From assembly GCA_031273565.1 (NCBI GenBank), contig JAISRR010000215.1, positions 1-42,298 of the forward strand: DNA of 42,298 nucleotides, given 5' to 3'. This DNA comes from Zoogloeaceae bacterium. Its GTDB lineage: Bacteria; Pseudomonadota; Gammaproteobacteria; Burkholderiales; Rhodocyclaceae. Position numbers and translations under genes: made by a program. Numbering within the stretch: the stretch's first letter is position 1; each line of letters begins with the position of its first letter. A model generated the notes under the pieces. The model ran no database searches. It had not been told where the DNA came from and worked only from the letters and a program-made list of their open reading frames with translations. Positions 24,012-33,124 of this stretch are shown here, piece by piece.

Positions 24012-24437
24012 ATGCCCCGGATTTTCTTCTACCACAACGTTCAGGATCGTCTACGCGCGGCTTGTGCGTTGATTGCCAGGACCTACGCTCAGGGCAAGGA
24101 CTTCACGGTTTTTGTCCCTGACCCTGAGCAGGCGCAGTTTCTTGACCGTCTGTTATGGACGCAGCCGCCGCTGGGTTTTCTGCCGCATTGCCGGGCGGAT
24201 TCCGAACTCGCGGCGGTGACGCCGATCATCATCACCGGACGCATGGACGCGCCGCTCCTGCAAAGCGAGCGACTGCTCAATCTGGGCAGCGTCGCGCCCG
24301 ACCATCTTGAGCGTTTTCAAAATCTGATCGAAATCGTCGATCAGACCGAAGAAGATCGTGCCGGGGCGCGTTTGCGTACCCGTCAATACAAGGAAATGGG
24401 TTATCCTATTCAGTTCATTGACATGAGCAAACGCTGA
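24012..24437 (+). CDS. holC: DNA polymerase III subunit chi
   Basis: The chi subunit links the clamp loader (through psi) to SSB at the replication fork. The 141-residue protein shows the family pattern: the VQDRLRAACALIARTYAQGK helix, the LWTQPPLGFLPHC active-site-like region and the final RTRQYKEMGYPIQFIDM. It lies between pepA and a conserved hypothetical gene. Confidence 0.95.
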   Translation: MPRIFFYHNVQDRLRAACALIARTYAQGKDFTVFVPDPEQAQFLDRLLWTQPPLGFLPHCRADSELAAVTPIIITGRMDAPLLQSERLLNLGSVAPDHLERFQNLIEIVDQTEEDRAGARLRTRQYKEMGYPIQFIDMSKR

Positions 24438-24442
24438 TACCC

Positions 24443-24979
24443 ATGGACCATCGTTCCAACGACCACGCCCTCGACCGCCTGCTGGATTCACTCAACCGTT
24501 TCAACCGGCAGCAGGATGAGCGGGAAGCGCAGGCACAGGAAAATACGCCGGAACGCGCAGAGACGCCCGTTTTCCCCGATGACGACGCGGACAGCCGGAA
24601 TGCAGCCCTGGCGCAGCCCGAACCTGCCTTTACCTTCCCGCCTGAACCACCGTACGCAGCGGATGAAGATTTCGACGACCTGCCCGTACTCACCGACATT
24701 GTGCTCTCCCCTGACCAAACCGAAGCGGCGGATGATCTGGATGTCGCCAATGCCCCGTTTACGCTGCCCGCCGATTTCGACGACGCGGCGCTGGTTCAGG
24801 ATATGGCGCACCTGCGCGAAGAGGTGCTCAACTCCCTGCGTATACGGCTGGACGCCGAAATGCCCACCCTGATCGAAGCCACCCTGCAAGGCGTGTTGCC
24901 CGATATCGTCAAGGAAATCCGGCAGGGTCTGGAAGACAACGTTCACGCCGCCCTGCGCGACCTCCTTAAATCCCGCTGA
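24443..24979 (+). CDS. conserved hypothetical protein downstream of holC
   Basis: A 178-residue acidic, soluble protein. The N-terminal 80 residues are low-complexity (D, E, P, Q rich) and probably disordered. A short core DDLPVLTDIV (about 78-87) resembles the 'IPVLTxVV' motif of betaproteobacterial hypothetical proteins in this position. The C-terminal 70 residues form amphipathic helices (LREEVLNSLRIRLDAEMP and LEDNVHAALRDLL). It starts five bases after holC and ends 21 before the M48 gene, so it belongs to the pepA-holC operon. Function unknown; an adaptor or polar scaffold would fit the shape, but that is a guess. Confidence 0.75.
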   Translation: MDHRSNDHALDRLLDSLNRFNRQQDEREAQAQENTPERAETPVFPDDDADSRNAALAQPEPAFTFPPEPPYAADEDFDDLPVLTDIVLSPDQTEAADDLDVANAPFTLPADFDDAALVQDMAHLREEVLNSLRIRLDAEMPTLIEATLQGVLPDIVKEIRQGLEDNVHAALRDLLKSR

Positions 24980-25000
24980 ATCCACGCTGCCCCTGCTGAC

Positions 25001-26827
25001 ATGGACTTTTTTGGTGAACAAACCCGCGCCCGGAGCAAAAGTCGCTGGCTGACGCTATGGTTTGCGCTCGCCGTGCTCTCCATCATTCTGGTGGTCTATT
25101 TCATCATCGTCATCGTGCTCTCCCCATTCCCGGCAAACGCGCCTTTTCACTGGCGTTACCTGTGGAACGGAACCTGCTTTCTCTGGACATTTCTTCTGGT
25201 CGGCGGCAGTATCGGACTGGCCTCGCTCCATAAAATCCATCAGCTTTCCAGAAAAGGAGGCGCTTTCATCGCCACCGAACTGGGCGGACGCTACGTACCG
25301 CGCGCAACGCAGGACGCGGACGAGCGCCGCCTGCTTAATGTCGTAGACGAAATGTCCATCGCGGCGGGCATTCCCGCGCCAACCGTCTTCCTGCTTGATG
25401 AGGAAAACGACCTCAACGCCTTTGCCGCCGGCACGACGCCCGCCGACAGCGTGGTCGCCGTCACCCGTGGTCTGCTCAAGCAGCTTGACCGCGACCAGTT
25501 GCAGGGCGTCATCGGACATGAAATCAGCCACATCATCAATGGCGACGCCCGCCTCAACCTGCGTCTCATCGGCGTTCTGAACGGCATCCTGTTCCTCACC
25601 CTCATCGGACGCATCCTGTGCAGGGCGCGCGGGAAAAATTCGGGCGGCGTCGTTTTCGCCGGCATGCTGCTGTTTATCATCGGGTACATCGGCGTTTTCT
25701 TCGGTCGCCTCATCAAGGCCGCCGTGTCCCGCGAACGCGAATACCTTGCCGACGCTTCCGCCGTGCAATTCACCCGCAACCCGAACGGCATTTCCGGCGC
25801 GCTGCGGAAGATCGCCGGGATCGGTTCGCGCATCCAGAATCCGAACGCCGAAGAAGCCTGTCACCTCTTTTTCAGTAACAGCGGCGGATTTTCATTTTTC
25901 GGCGGACTGCTCGCCACCCATCCCCCGCTCGCACAACGCATCGCCCGTATCGAAAACATCGACCCGGCATTACTCGCGGCAAAGGGCAACGCTCCGGCAG
26001 GCCGCGCGGGTAGCAAAGTGGAAGACGAATTCGCCGTCAGCTTCCTGAACGCCGTCGGCGGCACGCAAATCGCCTACGCCCAGAACTTCCTCGCCGCCCT
26101 GCCGCCCGCGCTCGTCGCAGACCTCAATCACCCTGACGCGGCAGTGGCCGTGGTTTTCGCCCTGCTGCTCTCGCCGCGTCCCGAAATCCAGCAGGCGCAA
26201 CTCGACGCCATCACAACAACACACACACAAAAAACCGCAGAGGACGCGCTCGCGCACAGGCAATGGCTGGCCGGAGAAGACCCGCGCAAGCGCCTCTCCT
26301 TGCTGGACATGGCCCTGCCTGCCCTGCGCGAACTGGACGCCAGCGCGCGCATACGCTGCATGGAATGCGTCGATAGTCTGGTGCGCGCCGATGGCTGCCT
26401 GTCGGCCTCCGAATTCGCGTTTCGCCATATCCTGAAAAACACCCTGACGCCGACGCCCGTGCGCGCATCCCTGCGTCTGGAAAAACTGGACGCGGACATC
26501 GCCGGTCTGCTGGCGTTTATCGCCTACGCGGGCAACCCGGATGAAACCGCCGCCGCCGCCGCGTATCAGCATGCGCTCGCGCGTTCGCCCATTAACAATC
26601 TCCAACCTTTCCCGGCCCGGAAAGACCTGCGCCCCGAACAGATCGAAACGGCGCTTTCGCGTCTTGCCCCGGCCAATCCGCGTTTTCGCGAAAAACTCCT
26701 GCACGCCTGCGTCGCTGCTGTCGAGCATGACGGTAAAATCACGGTCGCCGAATCCGAACTCCTGCGCGCCTTCGCGCAAAGCCTGGATTGTCCCGTCCCG
26801 CCGTCATCCCTGTCACCCGTCCCCTGA
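25001..26827 (+). CDS. M48 family membrane metalloprotease with C-terminal TerB-like region
   Basis: A zinc protease of the HtpX/Ste24 family, 608 residues. Two N-terminal membrane helices (18-42 and 56-76) are followed by the peptidase domain with HEISH (173-177) as zinc and catalytic site, two further membrane helices (about 187-240), and EREYLADASAV with the third zinc ligand. Residues 330-608 are an extra helical region whose end (LLHACVAAVEHDGKITVAESELLRAF) resembles TerB/DjlA-type acidic metal-binding folds. HtpX itself has only about 290 residues, so this is the large form. No good ribosome site is visible; translation may depend on the upstream gene. Confidence 0.85.
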   Translation: MDFFGEQTRARSKSRWLTLWFALAVLSIILVVYFIIVIVLSPFPANAPFHWRYLWNGTCFLWTFLLVGGSIGLASLHKIHQLSRKGGAFIATELGGRYVPRATQDADERRLLNVVDEMSIAAGIPAPTVFLLDEENDLNAFAAGTTPADSVVAVTRGLLKQLDRDQLQGVIGHEISHIINGDARLNLRLIGVLNGILFLTLIGRILCRARGKNSGGVVFAGMLLFIIGYIGVFFGRLIKAAVSREREYLADASAVQFTRNPNGISGALRKIAGIGSRIQNPNAEEACHLFFSNSGGFSFFGGLLATHPPLAQRIARIENIDPALLAAKGNAPAGRAGSKVEDEFAVSFLNAVGGTQIAYAQNFLAALPPALVADLNHPDAAVAVVFALLLSPRPEIQQAQLDAITTTHTQKTAEDALAHRQWLAGEDPRKRLSLLDMALPALRELDASARIRCMECVDSLVRADGCLSASEFAFRHILKNTLTPTPVRASLRLEKLDADIAGLLAFIAYAGNPDETAAAAAYQHALARSPINNLQPFPARKDLRPEQIETALSRLAPANPRFREKLLHACVAAVEHDGKITVAESELLRAFAQSLDCPVPPSSLSPVP

Positions 26828-26884
26828 TGTGCTACCCTGCACATTCATTCGCAACCTGATCCTTTTTCATCCGAGCCTGCTGTA

Positions 26885-27478
26885 ATGAACGCCGAAGCCG
26901 CCCAACTTCCCGAAGCGCCCGCTGAACCTCCCGTCGCGCCCGACCCCGCCATCGTTGAAAACCCTGTTGAAACGCCCGCGACCGCGACCGAATCCGCGCC
27001 CACGCAAAACCCGCGCGCCCTGCTGAAAGAATTGCAGGCGCAATTTCCGGCGTTTCGTGATTGCCTGCCGCTCTCCATCGGCATCGACAAGGCGATCAAG
27101 GCAGCGTTGCCGGAGGTGAGCAAAAAATCCCTGCGTATCGCCCTTTCCCTGCACACGCACGGCAACCGTTACCTGCGCGGCATGGCGAAGGCGACGCAGC
27201 GTTTTGACCTGAATGGTTTACCCGTCGGCGAAGTGACGGAAGAACATCGCCAACACGCCGCCGAAACCCTGCGCGAACGCATGAAAAAACAGGCCGATGA
27301 ACGCCGCGCGGCACAGAAAGCGGAGCGCGAGCAACAAAAAGCGGAACACGGACAACAAAAGCAACAAAAAGCGAAGCAGCAGCAGAAACAACAGCAGAAG
27401 GTAGAACAGGAAGCCGGGGAGGAGCGCGTCTACGCCGAAAAACTCGCCCTGCTGGCGCAAAAGTTCGCCCGCCATTAA
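26885..27478 (+). CDS. proQ: ProQ/FinO domain RNA chaperone
   Basis: An RNA-binding regulator of small RNA stability. The 197-residue protein has a disordered proline/alanine-rich N-terminus (1-42), the ProQ/FinO domain (about 43-120: ALLKELQAQFPAF, PLSIGIDKAI, ALSLHTHGNRYLRGM, RFDLNG), and a long K/Q-rich coiled tail encoded by CAA/CAG-rich low-complexity DNA. The C-terminal Tudor-like domain of E. coli ProQ is absent, as in most betaproteobacterial versions. It starts 57 bases after the M48 gene. Confidence 0.92.
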   Translation: MNAEAAQLPEAPAEPPVAPDPAIVENPVETPATATESAPTQNPRALLKELQAQFPAFRDCLPLSIGIDKAIKAALPEVSKKSLRIALSLHTHGNRYLRGMAKATQRFDLNGLPVGEVTEEHRQHAAETLRERMKKQADERRAAQKAEREQQKAEHGQQKQQKAKQQQKQQQKVEQEAGEERVYAEKLALLAQKFARH

Positions 27479-27499
27479 CTTTTTTCTCCCTGCGCGCCC

Positions 27500-27691
27500 A
27501 TGCCGGAAAATCAGCCCGATTGCCGGGAATGCCAGCATTACTACATCACCCATGACGCGCGTTTTCCCTATGGCTGTCGGGCGATGAATTTCAAGAGTCG
27601 CCGCCTGCCCGTGCAGGAGGTGCTGGCGGCCAGCGGCGCGCGCTGTTTTCTGTTTCAGACAAAGCCTGCCGCGCCGCGCGCGTCGGTCTGA
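27500..27691 (+). CDS. small conserved CxxC protein
   Basis: Sixty-three residues with four cysteines (C8, C11, C26, C49) in a pattern CxxC-YY-T-D-RFPYGCRAM-FKSR-P-V-ASG-C. This matches a widespread family of very small proteins often mislabelled as uracil-DNA glycosylase; it is far too short for that enzyme. The cysteine spacing suggests a single zinc or iron site. It starts 21 bases after proQ and ends five before tamA. Function unknown. Confidence 0.75.
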   Translation: MPENQPDCRECQHYYITHDARFPYGCRAMNFKSRRLPVQEVLAASGARCFLFQTKPAAPRASV

Positions 27692-27696
27692 GCGCC

Positions 27697-29385
27697 ATGC
27701 GCCGCGCCCTTTTTTTGCTCTTGCTCCTGTGTTCCGCATCCGCCGGCGGCGCGCCGCCGGAAATCGTCGCGCCGCCGCCGCTGGACGCCCTGCTGCAACG
27801 TTATCTGCCACTGGAAATGCCGGATGCAAACGATCCCGACGCGCGCGCGGCCTTTGCCGAGCGCATCGACCGGGAAGGCCGTGCGCTGTTGGCGACCGAG
27901 GGGTATTTCAACGTCCGTCTGCAATTGACCGAAAATTTCGTCATTCAGGTGGAACCCGGCGCGCGCGCGCTGGTGGAGCAGGTGGACATCAGCATCGACG
28001 GCCCGGTGCCGGAAGCGCGCAAAGCCGCCCTGCGGGAAGCATGGACGCTCAAGGCCGGCGCGCCCTTCCGTCAGGCGGACTGGACAGCGGCCAAGGAAGG
28101 CTTGCTGATGGCGCTCATGGAGCGCGATTTTCCCGGCGCGCGACTGCTGGACAGCCAGGCGGAAGTAGACGCCGACCAGAACCGCGTGCGTATCAGACTC
28201 CATTACGCGAGTGGTGCGGCCTACCGTTTCGGCGCGCTGGAAATCGAAGGGCTTGCGCGCTACTCGCCTGAACTGATCGCGCGTTACAACACCCAGGTCA
28301 AGGCAGGCGATCCCTATGACGAGAATCGTCTGGCCGCGTTGCAGAACACGCTGGAAAACACCCCTTATTTCGCCTCGGTTTCCGTTCGCCTGAATACCGA
28401 TGCCGGAGAAAACCGGGAGGCTGGCGATATCATCATCGCCCCGGTACAGGTGCAACTCCGCGAGCAGGCGCCGCATCGCCTGAATCTGGGCGCGGGCGTG
28501 AGCAGCAACACCGGCGCGCGGGTGGAAGTCAATTTTCGCACCGCCGACCTGTTTTCCCGCGCCTGGCAGTTGAACAGCGGCGTGCGGCTGGAAGAATTAA
28601 AGCAATCCGCCTACGCCGACATTTTTTTCCCCCCCACCCCGGAGGATTACCACTACGCGCTGGGGGTGCAGGTGGAGCGTTCCGACATCCGTAATCTGGA
28701 ACTGCGCACCGAATCGCTGGGACTGAGCCGCAGTCACCGTCAGGGCAGCGTGGAAAATGTGCTCACCCTGAGCTACATCACGGAAAGGGAAATTTCGGAT
28801 GCGCTGCCGCAAAGCCGCAACCGGGCGTTAACGCTCAACAGCATGTGGACATGGACGCCCAAAGTCGCATCGGACGCCTTCTGGTTCAACCACGTCAGCC
28901 AGATTCAGGTGGGCGGCGCGATTCGCCCCATCTCCGACCAGAATTTCGTGCGTCTCTACGGCGCCACCCTGCACAATTTTCGTCTGAACGCGCGCAACAC
29001 CCTGAGCCTGCGCGCGGAGGGCGGCATCGTGCTGGTCGACAGCCGCGAGGGGATTCCACAGAATTTCCTCTTTCGCGCGGGCGGCACGCAATCCGTGCGC
29101 GGCTACGCTTACCAAAGCCTGGGCGTCAGGGAAGGCAGCACGACCCTCGGTGGTCGCTACCTGCTGACGGCCAGCGGCGAACTCACCCATTGGCTCGCGG
29201 ACAGTCCCTGGGGTGTCGCCGCCTTCGTCGATGTCGGCAACGCGGGCGATGACAAAAAAACCTTTCAATTACAACGCGGCTACGGAGTGGGCGCGCGCTG
29301 GCGCAGCGAGGCGGGCGCGATTGGCGTCGATGTCGCTTACGGTAAAAACTGGCATCTGCATTTTTCCCTCTCTCTGCCGTTCTGA
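27697..29385 (+). CDS. tamA: outer-membrane translocation assembly protein TamA
   Basis: An Omp85-family beta-barrel that with TamB inserts autotransporters and other outer-membrane proteins and contributes to lipid transport. 562 residues: signal peptide about 1-19, three POTRA domains (about 25-250), then a 16-strand barrel. The lid motif VRGYAY within AGGTQSVRGYAYQSLG and the terminal phenylalanine (SLPF) are present. Its stop overlaps the tamB start (TGATG). Confidence 0.95.
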   Translation: MRRALFLLLLLCSASAGGAPPEIVAPPPLDALLQRYLPLEMPDANDPDARAAFAERIDREGRALLATEGYFNVRLQLTENFVIQVEPGARALVEQVDISIDGPVPEARKAALREAWTLKAGAPFRQADWTAAKEGLLMALMERDFPGARLLDSQAEVDADQNRVRIRLHYASGAAYRFGALEIEGLARYSPELIARYNTQVKAGDPYDENRLAALQNTLENTPYFASVSVRLNTDAGENREAGDIIIAPVQVQLREQAPHRLNLGAGVSSNTGARVEVNFRTADLFSRAWQLNSGVRLEELKQSAYADIFFPPTPEDYHYALGVQVERSDIRNLELRTESLGLSRSHRQGSVENVLTLSYITEREISDALPQSRNRALTLNSMWTWTPKVASDAFWFNHVSQIQVGGAIRPISDQNFVRLYGATLHNFRLNARNTLSLRAEGGIVLVDSREGIPQNFLFRAGGTQSVRGYAYQSLGVREGSTTLGGRYLLTASGELTHWLADSPWGVAAFVDVGNAGDDKKTFQLQRGYGVGARWRSEAGAIGVDVAYGKNWHLHFSLSLPF

Positions 29386-32300
29386 TGATGCGCCTGCCCA
29401 AATTCCCCAAATTCCTCAAACGCCGCTGTCTGTTCGTCGCGCTTTTCGGCCTGCTGGCGGCGTTTGCCGCAACCGGCGTCTGGCTGCTGACGACGACCAG
29501 CGGCCTGAAATTCGGCCTGCAACTGGCAACATACGCCAGCGGCGGTCGCCTGCACGCCACGGGCGCAAGCGGACGGCTGCTCGGCGCGTTCCGTCTGGAA
29601 ACGCTGGCATGGCGGGCGGACGACCAGATTACGCTGACGGGGCTGGAGGCCGACTGGTCGCCCGCCGAATTGCGGCATGGAAAACTCGCCATCACCCGCG
29701 TCGGCATCGCCCGTCTGGACATCCTCCAACTCGCCCCTTCCGCGCCAGAACCGCCCCCGGAACGTCTGACCCTGCCCTTCGCGCTGACGCTGGAACAACT
29801 GGACATCGCCCGCCTTGATTTCGGGCAAACCCCGCTCGCCCGCAACCTCGCCGCGCGCATCGCCAGCGATGGGCGCACGCACGCGCTCGCGGCGCGCTGG
29901 ACGCGCGACGAGCTCAGCTTCAAGCTCGAAGGCAATCTGTCCGGCGAAGGCGATATGCCCCTGTCGGCAACGCTGGACATCGACGCTGCCGCCACACTGG
30001 CAGGCAAGCGGCATGCGCTGACGCTGCATCTGGCCGCCGACGGCCCCCTGCGCGCCCTGCCCGTGGAAGGGCGTTTGCTGAACGATGCCCTGAACCAGAA
30101 TGGCGGCAGCGGACGTTTTTCCGCCACACTGACGCCTTTCGCCGCGCAGCCGCTGACCGCGTTGCATGTCCGGCTTCAGAATGTCGACCCGTCGCGCTGG
30201 CTGCCCGGCCTGCCGCAAGCCGGGCTGGACCTTCTGGCGGACGCCGCGCTGGAAGACGGCGCGCTCTCCGGTCATTTCGACGTGAAGAACAAACGCCCTG
30301 GCGCGCTCGACGCCCACGCCCTGCCGCTGGAGGCATTGAGCGGAAACTTCGTCTGGAACCAGGAAACGGACACGCTGCGACTCAGCGAACTCGACGCCCG
30401 CTTTCCCGGTCAGGGGCGCTATCGCGGCAGTCTGGAATTCAAAAGTCCAACCCTGAACATCGAGGGCGAATTCACGCACATCGACCCGCGCCGTTTCCTG
30501 CCAAAGCAACTGCCCGCAGGCGACCTCGCCGCCACTGTTCGCCTGCAACTGAATCTGGACGCCGCGCAGGGACAACCCGCAGGCCAGCTCGATTTCACCC
30601 TGCGCCCCGGTTCGCTGTCCGGGCAAAGCCTGAAGGGACAAGGCCATTTGCGCTATGCGGCGGCGCGCTTCCAGAAGGTCGATCTCGACCTGTATCTGGG
30701 GATAAACCACGCGAAACTTCAGGGCGCGCTGGGTGCGCCGAAAGATGCGCTGGAAGTCAGCATCACCGCGCCGCGTCTGGATATTCCGCCCCTCATCGGC
30801 GATCTGGACGCCCATCTGACCCTCTCCACGCCTTCCGGCAAGCTTGACGCCCCGTTCATCAAGGGCGAAGCGACCAGCGCCCGACTCGCCCTGCCGGGCG
30901 GCGTCAGCCTGCAAGGGTTGCGCTTTCAATCGGATTTCAGCGCTCAGGCGCTGACCCGCGCCGCCAGTGACGAAAAAATTTCCCTCAAGCTGTCGCTCGC
31001 CCGACTGAGCAGCGCCGTCGGCACGCTGCGGGCGGGAGAACTCGAACTCACCGGCAGCCTGCGGGCGCACCGCCTGAGTCTGGCCGCCGACCTTGCCGCG
31101 CCCTCCGCCGGTTCCGGCCACCTGCGCCTTGCGCTGGCGGGAAGTCTTGCCGGTGGCGGCAACGCGCCACCGCAATGGCGCGGCCAACTGGAACAATTGC
31201 AAATCGAATCCCCGCAATCCGGCACCGCCGCACCCGCGCTCATCCGGCTCGTCGCCGCCGCGCCCGCCGCCTTCTCTGTCGACGCGCGGCGTTTCACCCT
31301 GGAGCACGCGAATCTGCAAGGCAATGTCGGCGGCGCGCTCTGGCAGGCCAGCGTTGATGCCCTCGCCTATCCCTTCGTTGCCGACCAGCCGCTCACGGGC
31401 GACATTCGCCTGCAAAGCGACAATCTCGCCTGGGTCGCCGCCCTGCTCGGCCCGGATTACCGCACAAGCGGTCGCCTGAACGCCGAACTCAACCTCGCGG
31501 GCACGGGCGTCGCGCCGCGCTGGAGCGGGTTCATCCACGCCGACGCGCTCTCTTTCTCTGCCCTCTATCCGGGCCTGCGCCTCGAATCCGGGCAACTGCG
31601 CCTCTCTTTCGATGAAAACATCCTGCGGCTGGAAAATTTCCAGTTCACGAATCCGCACGCCCCGCTGCCGCAAAAACTCGACCGCGCGCAACGGGAAAGC
31701 CTGCTCGCGCTCGCAGACGCGCCCGGTCATGTTCGCGGACAGGGCTACCTGCGATGGGGCATGGGCGGCGCGACAGATAACGCGGCAAGCGGACAACTGG
31801 AATTCCAACTGGATAAACTGGGCGTGATGCAAAAACCGGAACAATGGCTTGTCCTCTCCGGCACAGGCCATTTGCAACTGTCGCAACTGGCAGAAGACAA
31901 GCGCCTGAATCTGGAGGCCAAACTGAACGTAGACGGCGGTTACTGGCGTCTGGCCGACATGGGCGCGCCCCGGCTTTCCGACGATGTAATCGTCACGCGC
32001 GCCGCCCGGAACAGCGAGGCGCGCGCCGACGGCGAAACGCCTCTACGCACCAACCTTGCCGTCGATATCGACCTGGGTTCCAGACTGTATTTCGTCGGCG
32101 CGGGCGTCTACAGCCGTCTGCGCGGCGCGCTGCGCATTCAGGGAAAGAGCGGCGAACCGCCGCACGCCACGGGCAGCATCCGCGTCGCCGATGGCCGTTT
32201 CGACGCTTACGGTCAACGTCTGGACATCGAACAGGGCATTCTCACTTTTAACGGCCTCGTGCAGAATCCCGTCCTCAACATCCGCGCCCTGCGTAAAAAT

Positions 32301-33038
32301 CAGGCGGTCGAAGCCGGGGTCAGCATCACCGGCACGGCGCAAAAACCCGTTATCCGCCTCATTTCAGAACCCGCCGTGCCGGACGCGGAAAAACTCTCCT
32401 GGCTCGTTCTGGGCGAAGCGCCGGACGAGCAAAGCAGCGCCGACTACGCCACCCTGCTGACCGCCGCGCACGCCATTCTGGGCGGACAGGACAGCGGCCC
32501 CGGCAGCGCCCTGTCCGACCTGCAACGCGCGCTCGGCGTCAATATCAGCATGGGCAAATCCGGCGGACGCCAGACCCCTGCCAGCCAGGTCGCGCAAAGC
32601 GGCGGCTTCGGCAACCACAGCGATGACACCGCGCACAGCCAGGTCGTCCGCGTCGGCACGCGATTGGCCGACGGACTCACGCTTTCCTACGAACAATCCA
32701 TCGCGGGCACTGAAAGCGTATTAAAACTCACCTACGCCCTGACCCGCCGCCTCTCCCTCGTCGGTCAGACCGGCAGCGACAACGCGCTGGATCTGTTTTA
32801 CAGTTTTCGCTTCGGAGGGGGCAGGCGTCAGGGATCAGGGATCAGGGATCAGGGATCAGGGATCAGGGATCAGGGCTCAGGGATCAGGGATCAGCAAACC
32901 GAAGAGCAATCACGCCGTCGGGCGGGTTCAGGCAGGGGGGGCAGGCAGGGCGCGTCAGGTAGGGCGCGCTCTCCGAGCGCGCCGCAGGTCAACAACGGCG
33001 GTTTCGGAGAAACCGCCCTACCTTGCGCCGCATGTTAA
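29385..33038 (+). CDS. tamB: inner-membrane TamB (AsmA-like translocation protein)
   Basis: TamB is anchored in the inner membrane and spans the periplasm as a long beta-taco groove that contacts TamA. 1217 residues: a basic start, one membrane helix (about 14-34), and long repetitive beta-rich AsmA-like sequence. The conserved C-terminal DUF490 domain includes YDQ/RLDIEQGILTF and ends ALDLFYSFRF (residue 1143, base 32813). The native protein should stop there. Instead the frame continues 74 residues through nine heptamer units (GSGIRDQ three times) and a REP element to a stop at 33038. Translation couples to tamA by a 1-base overlap. Confidence 0.94.
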   Translation: MMRLPKFPKFLKRRCLFVALFGLLAAFAATGVWLLTTTSGLKFGLQLATYASGGRLHATGASGRLLGAFRLETLAWRADDQITLTGLEADWSPAELRHGKLAITRVGIARLDILQLAPSAPEPPPERLTLPFALTLEQLDIARLDFGQTPLARNLAARIASDGRTHALAARWTRDELSFKLEGNLSGEGDMPLSATLDIDAAATLAGKRHALTLHLAADGPLRALPVEGRLLNDALNQNGGSGRFSATLTPFAAQPLTALHVRLQNVDPSRWLPGLPQAGLDLLADAALEDGALSGHFDVKNKRPGALDAHALPLEALSGNFVWNQETDTLRLSELDARFPGQGRYRGSLEFKSPTLNIEGEFTHIDPRRFLPKQLPAGDLAATVRLQLNLDAAQGQPAGQLDFTLRPGSLSGQSLKGQGHLRYAAARFQKVDLDLYLGINHAKLQGALGAPKDALEVSITAPRLDIPPLIGDLDAHLTLSTPSGKLDAPFIKGEATSARLALPGGVSLQGLRFQSDFSAQALTRAASDEKISLKLSLARLSSAVGTLRAGELELTGSLRAHRLSLAADLAAPSAGSGHLRLALAGSLAGGGNAPPQWRGQLEQLQIESPQSGTAAPALIRLVAAAPAAFSVDARRFTLEHANLQGNVGGALWQASVDALAYPFVADQPLTGDIRLQSDNLAWVAALLGPDYRTSGRLNAELNLAGTGVAPRWSGFIHADALSFSALYPGLRLESGQLRLSFDENILRLENFQFTNPHAPLPQKLDRAQRESLLALADAPGHVRGQGYLRWGMGGATDNAASGQLEFQLDKLGVMQKPEQWLVLSGTGHLQLSQLAEDKRLNLEAKLNVDGGYWRLADMGAPRLSDDVIVTRAARNSEARADGETPLRTNLAVDIDLGSRLYFVGAGVYSRLRGALRIQGKSGEPPHATGSIRVADGRFDAYGQRLDIEQGILTFNGLVQNPVLNIRALRKNQAVEAGVSITGTAQKPVIRLISEPAVPDAEKLSWLVLGEAPDEQSSADYATLLTAAHAILGGQDSGPGSALSDLQRALGVNISMGKSGGRQTPASQVAQSGGFGNHSDDTAHSQVVRVGTRLADGLTLSYEQSIAGTESVLKLTYALTRRLSLVGQTGSDNALDLFYSFRFGGGRRQGSGIRDQGSGIRDQGSGIRDQQTEEQSRRRAGSGRGGRQGASGRARSPSAPQVNNGGFGETALPCAAC
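32824..32893 (+). repeat. GGGATCA heptamer tandem array inside the tamB 3' end
   Basis: A GGCGTCA unit followed by nine units at 32831-32893, eight exact GGGATCA and one GGGCTCA. Three units are 21 bases, so the array encodes GSGIRDQ three times. In this orientation no frame contains a stop; in the reverse orientation TGATCCC contains TGA. Confidence 0.95.
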
Positions 33039-33069
33039 CGACGGCGATATCGTAGATCCCGCCCTACCC
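32941..33069. repeat. REP/BIME-like element, copy C (three hairpins)
   Basis: Perfect hairpins GGCGCGCTC-TCC-GAGCGCGCC (32963-32983) and GGCGGTTTC-GGA-GAAACCGCC (32997-33017), then a third weaker TAC/GTA-loop hairpin (33042-33064). Its first two thirds are translated as the end of TamB. The mosaic arrangement of inverted copies is BIME-like. Confidence 0.85.
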
Positions 33070-33124
33070 GATAACAGACCGGCACGGGGTAAAATCCCGG
33101 CTTTACCTTCCTGCCCTCAAAATC

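Noticed and set aside
26212-26235. CA-rich simple repeat in the M48 gene as a phase-variation tract
   Set aside because: It is short and interrupted, and the reading frame is intact; no sign of slippage control.
29337-31886. 849-codon open frame antisense to tamB
   Set aside because: It mirrors tamB codon structure in GC-rich DNA, is Q/R/G-rich, and has no recognisable domain; tamB on the other strand is clear.
32824-32893. CRISPR-like array
   Set aside because: The units are 7 bases with no spacers; it is a simple tandem repeat.
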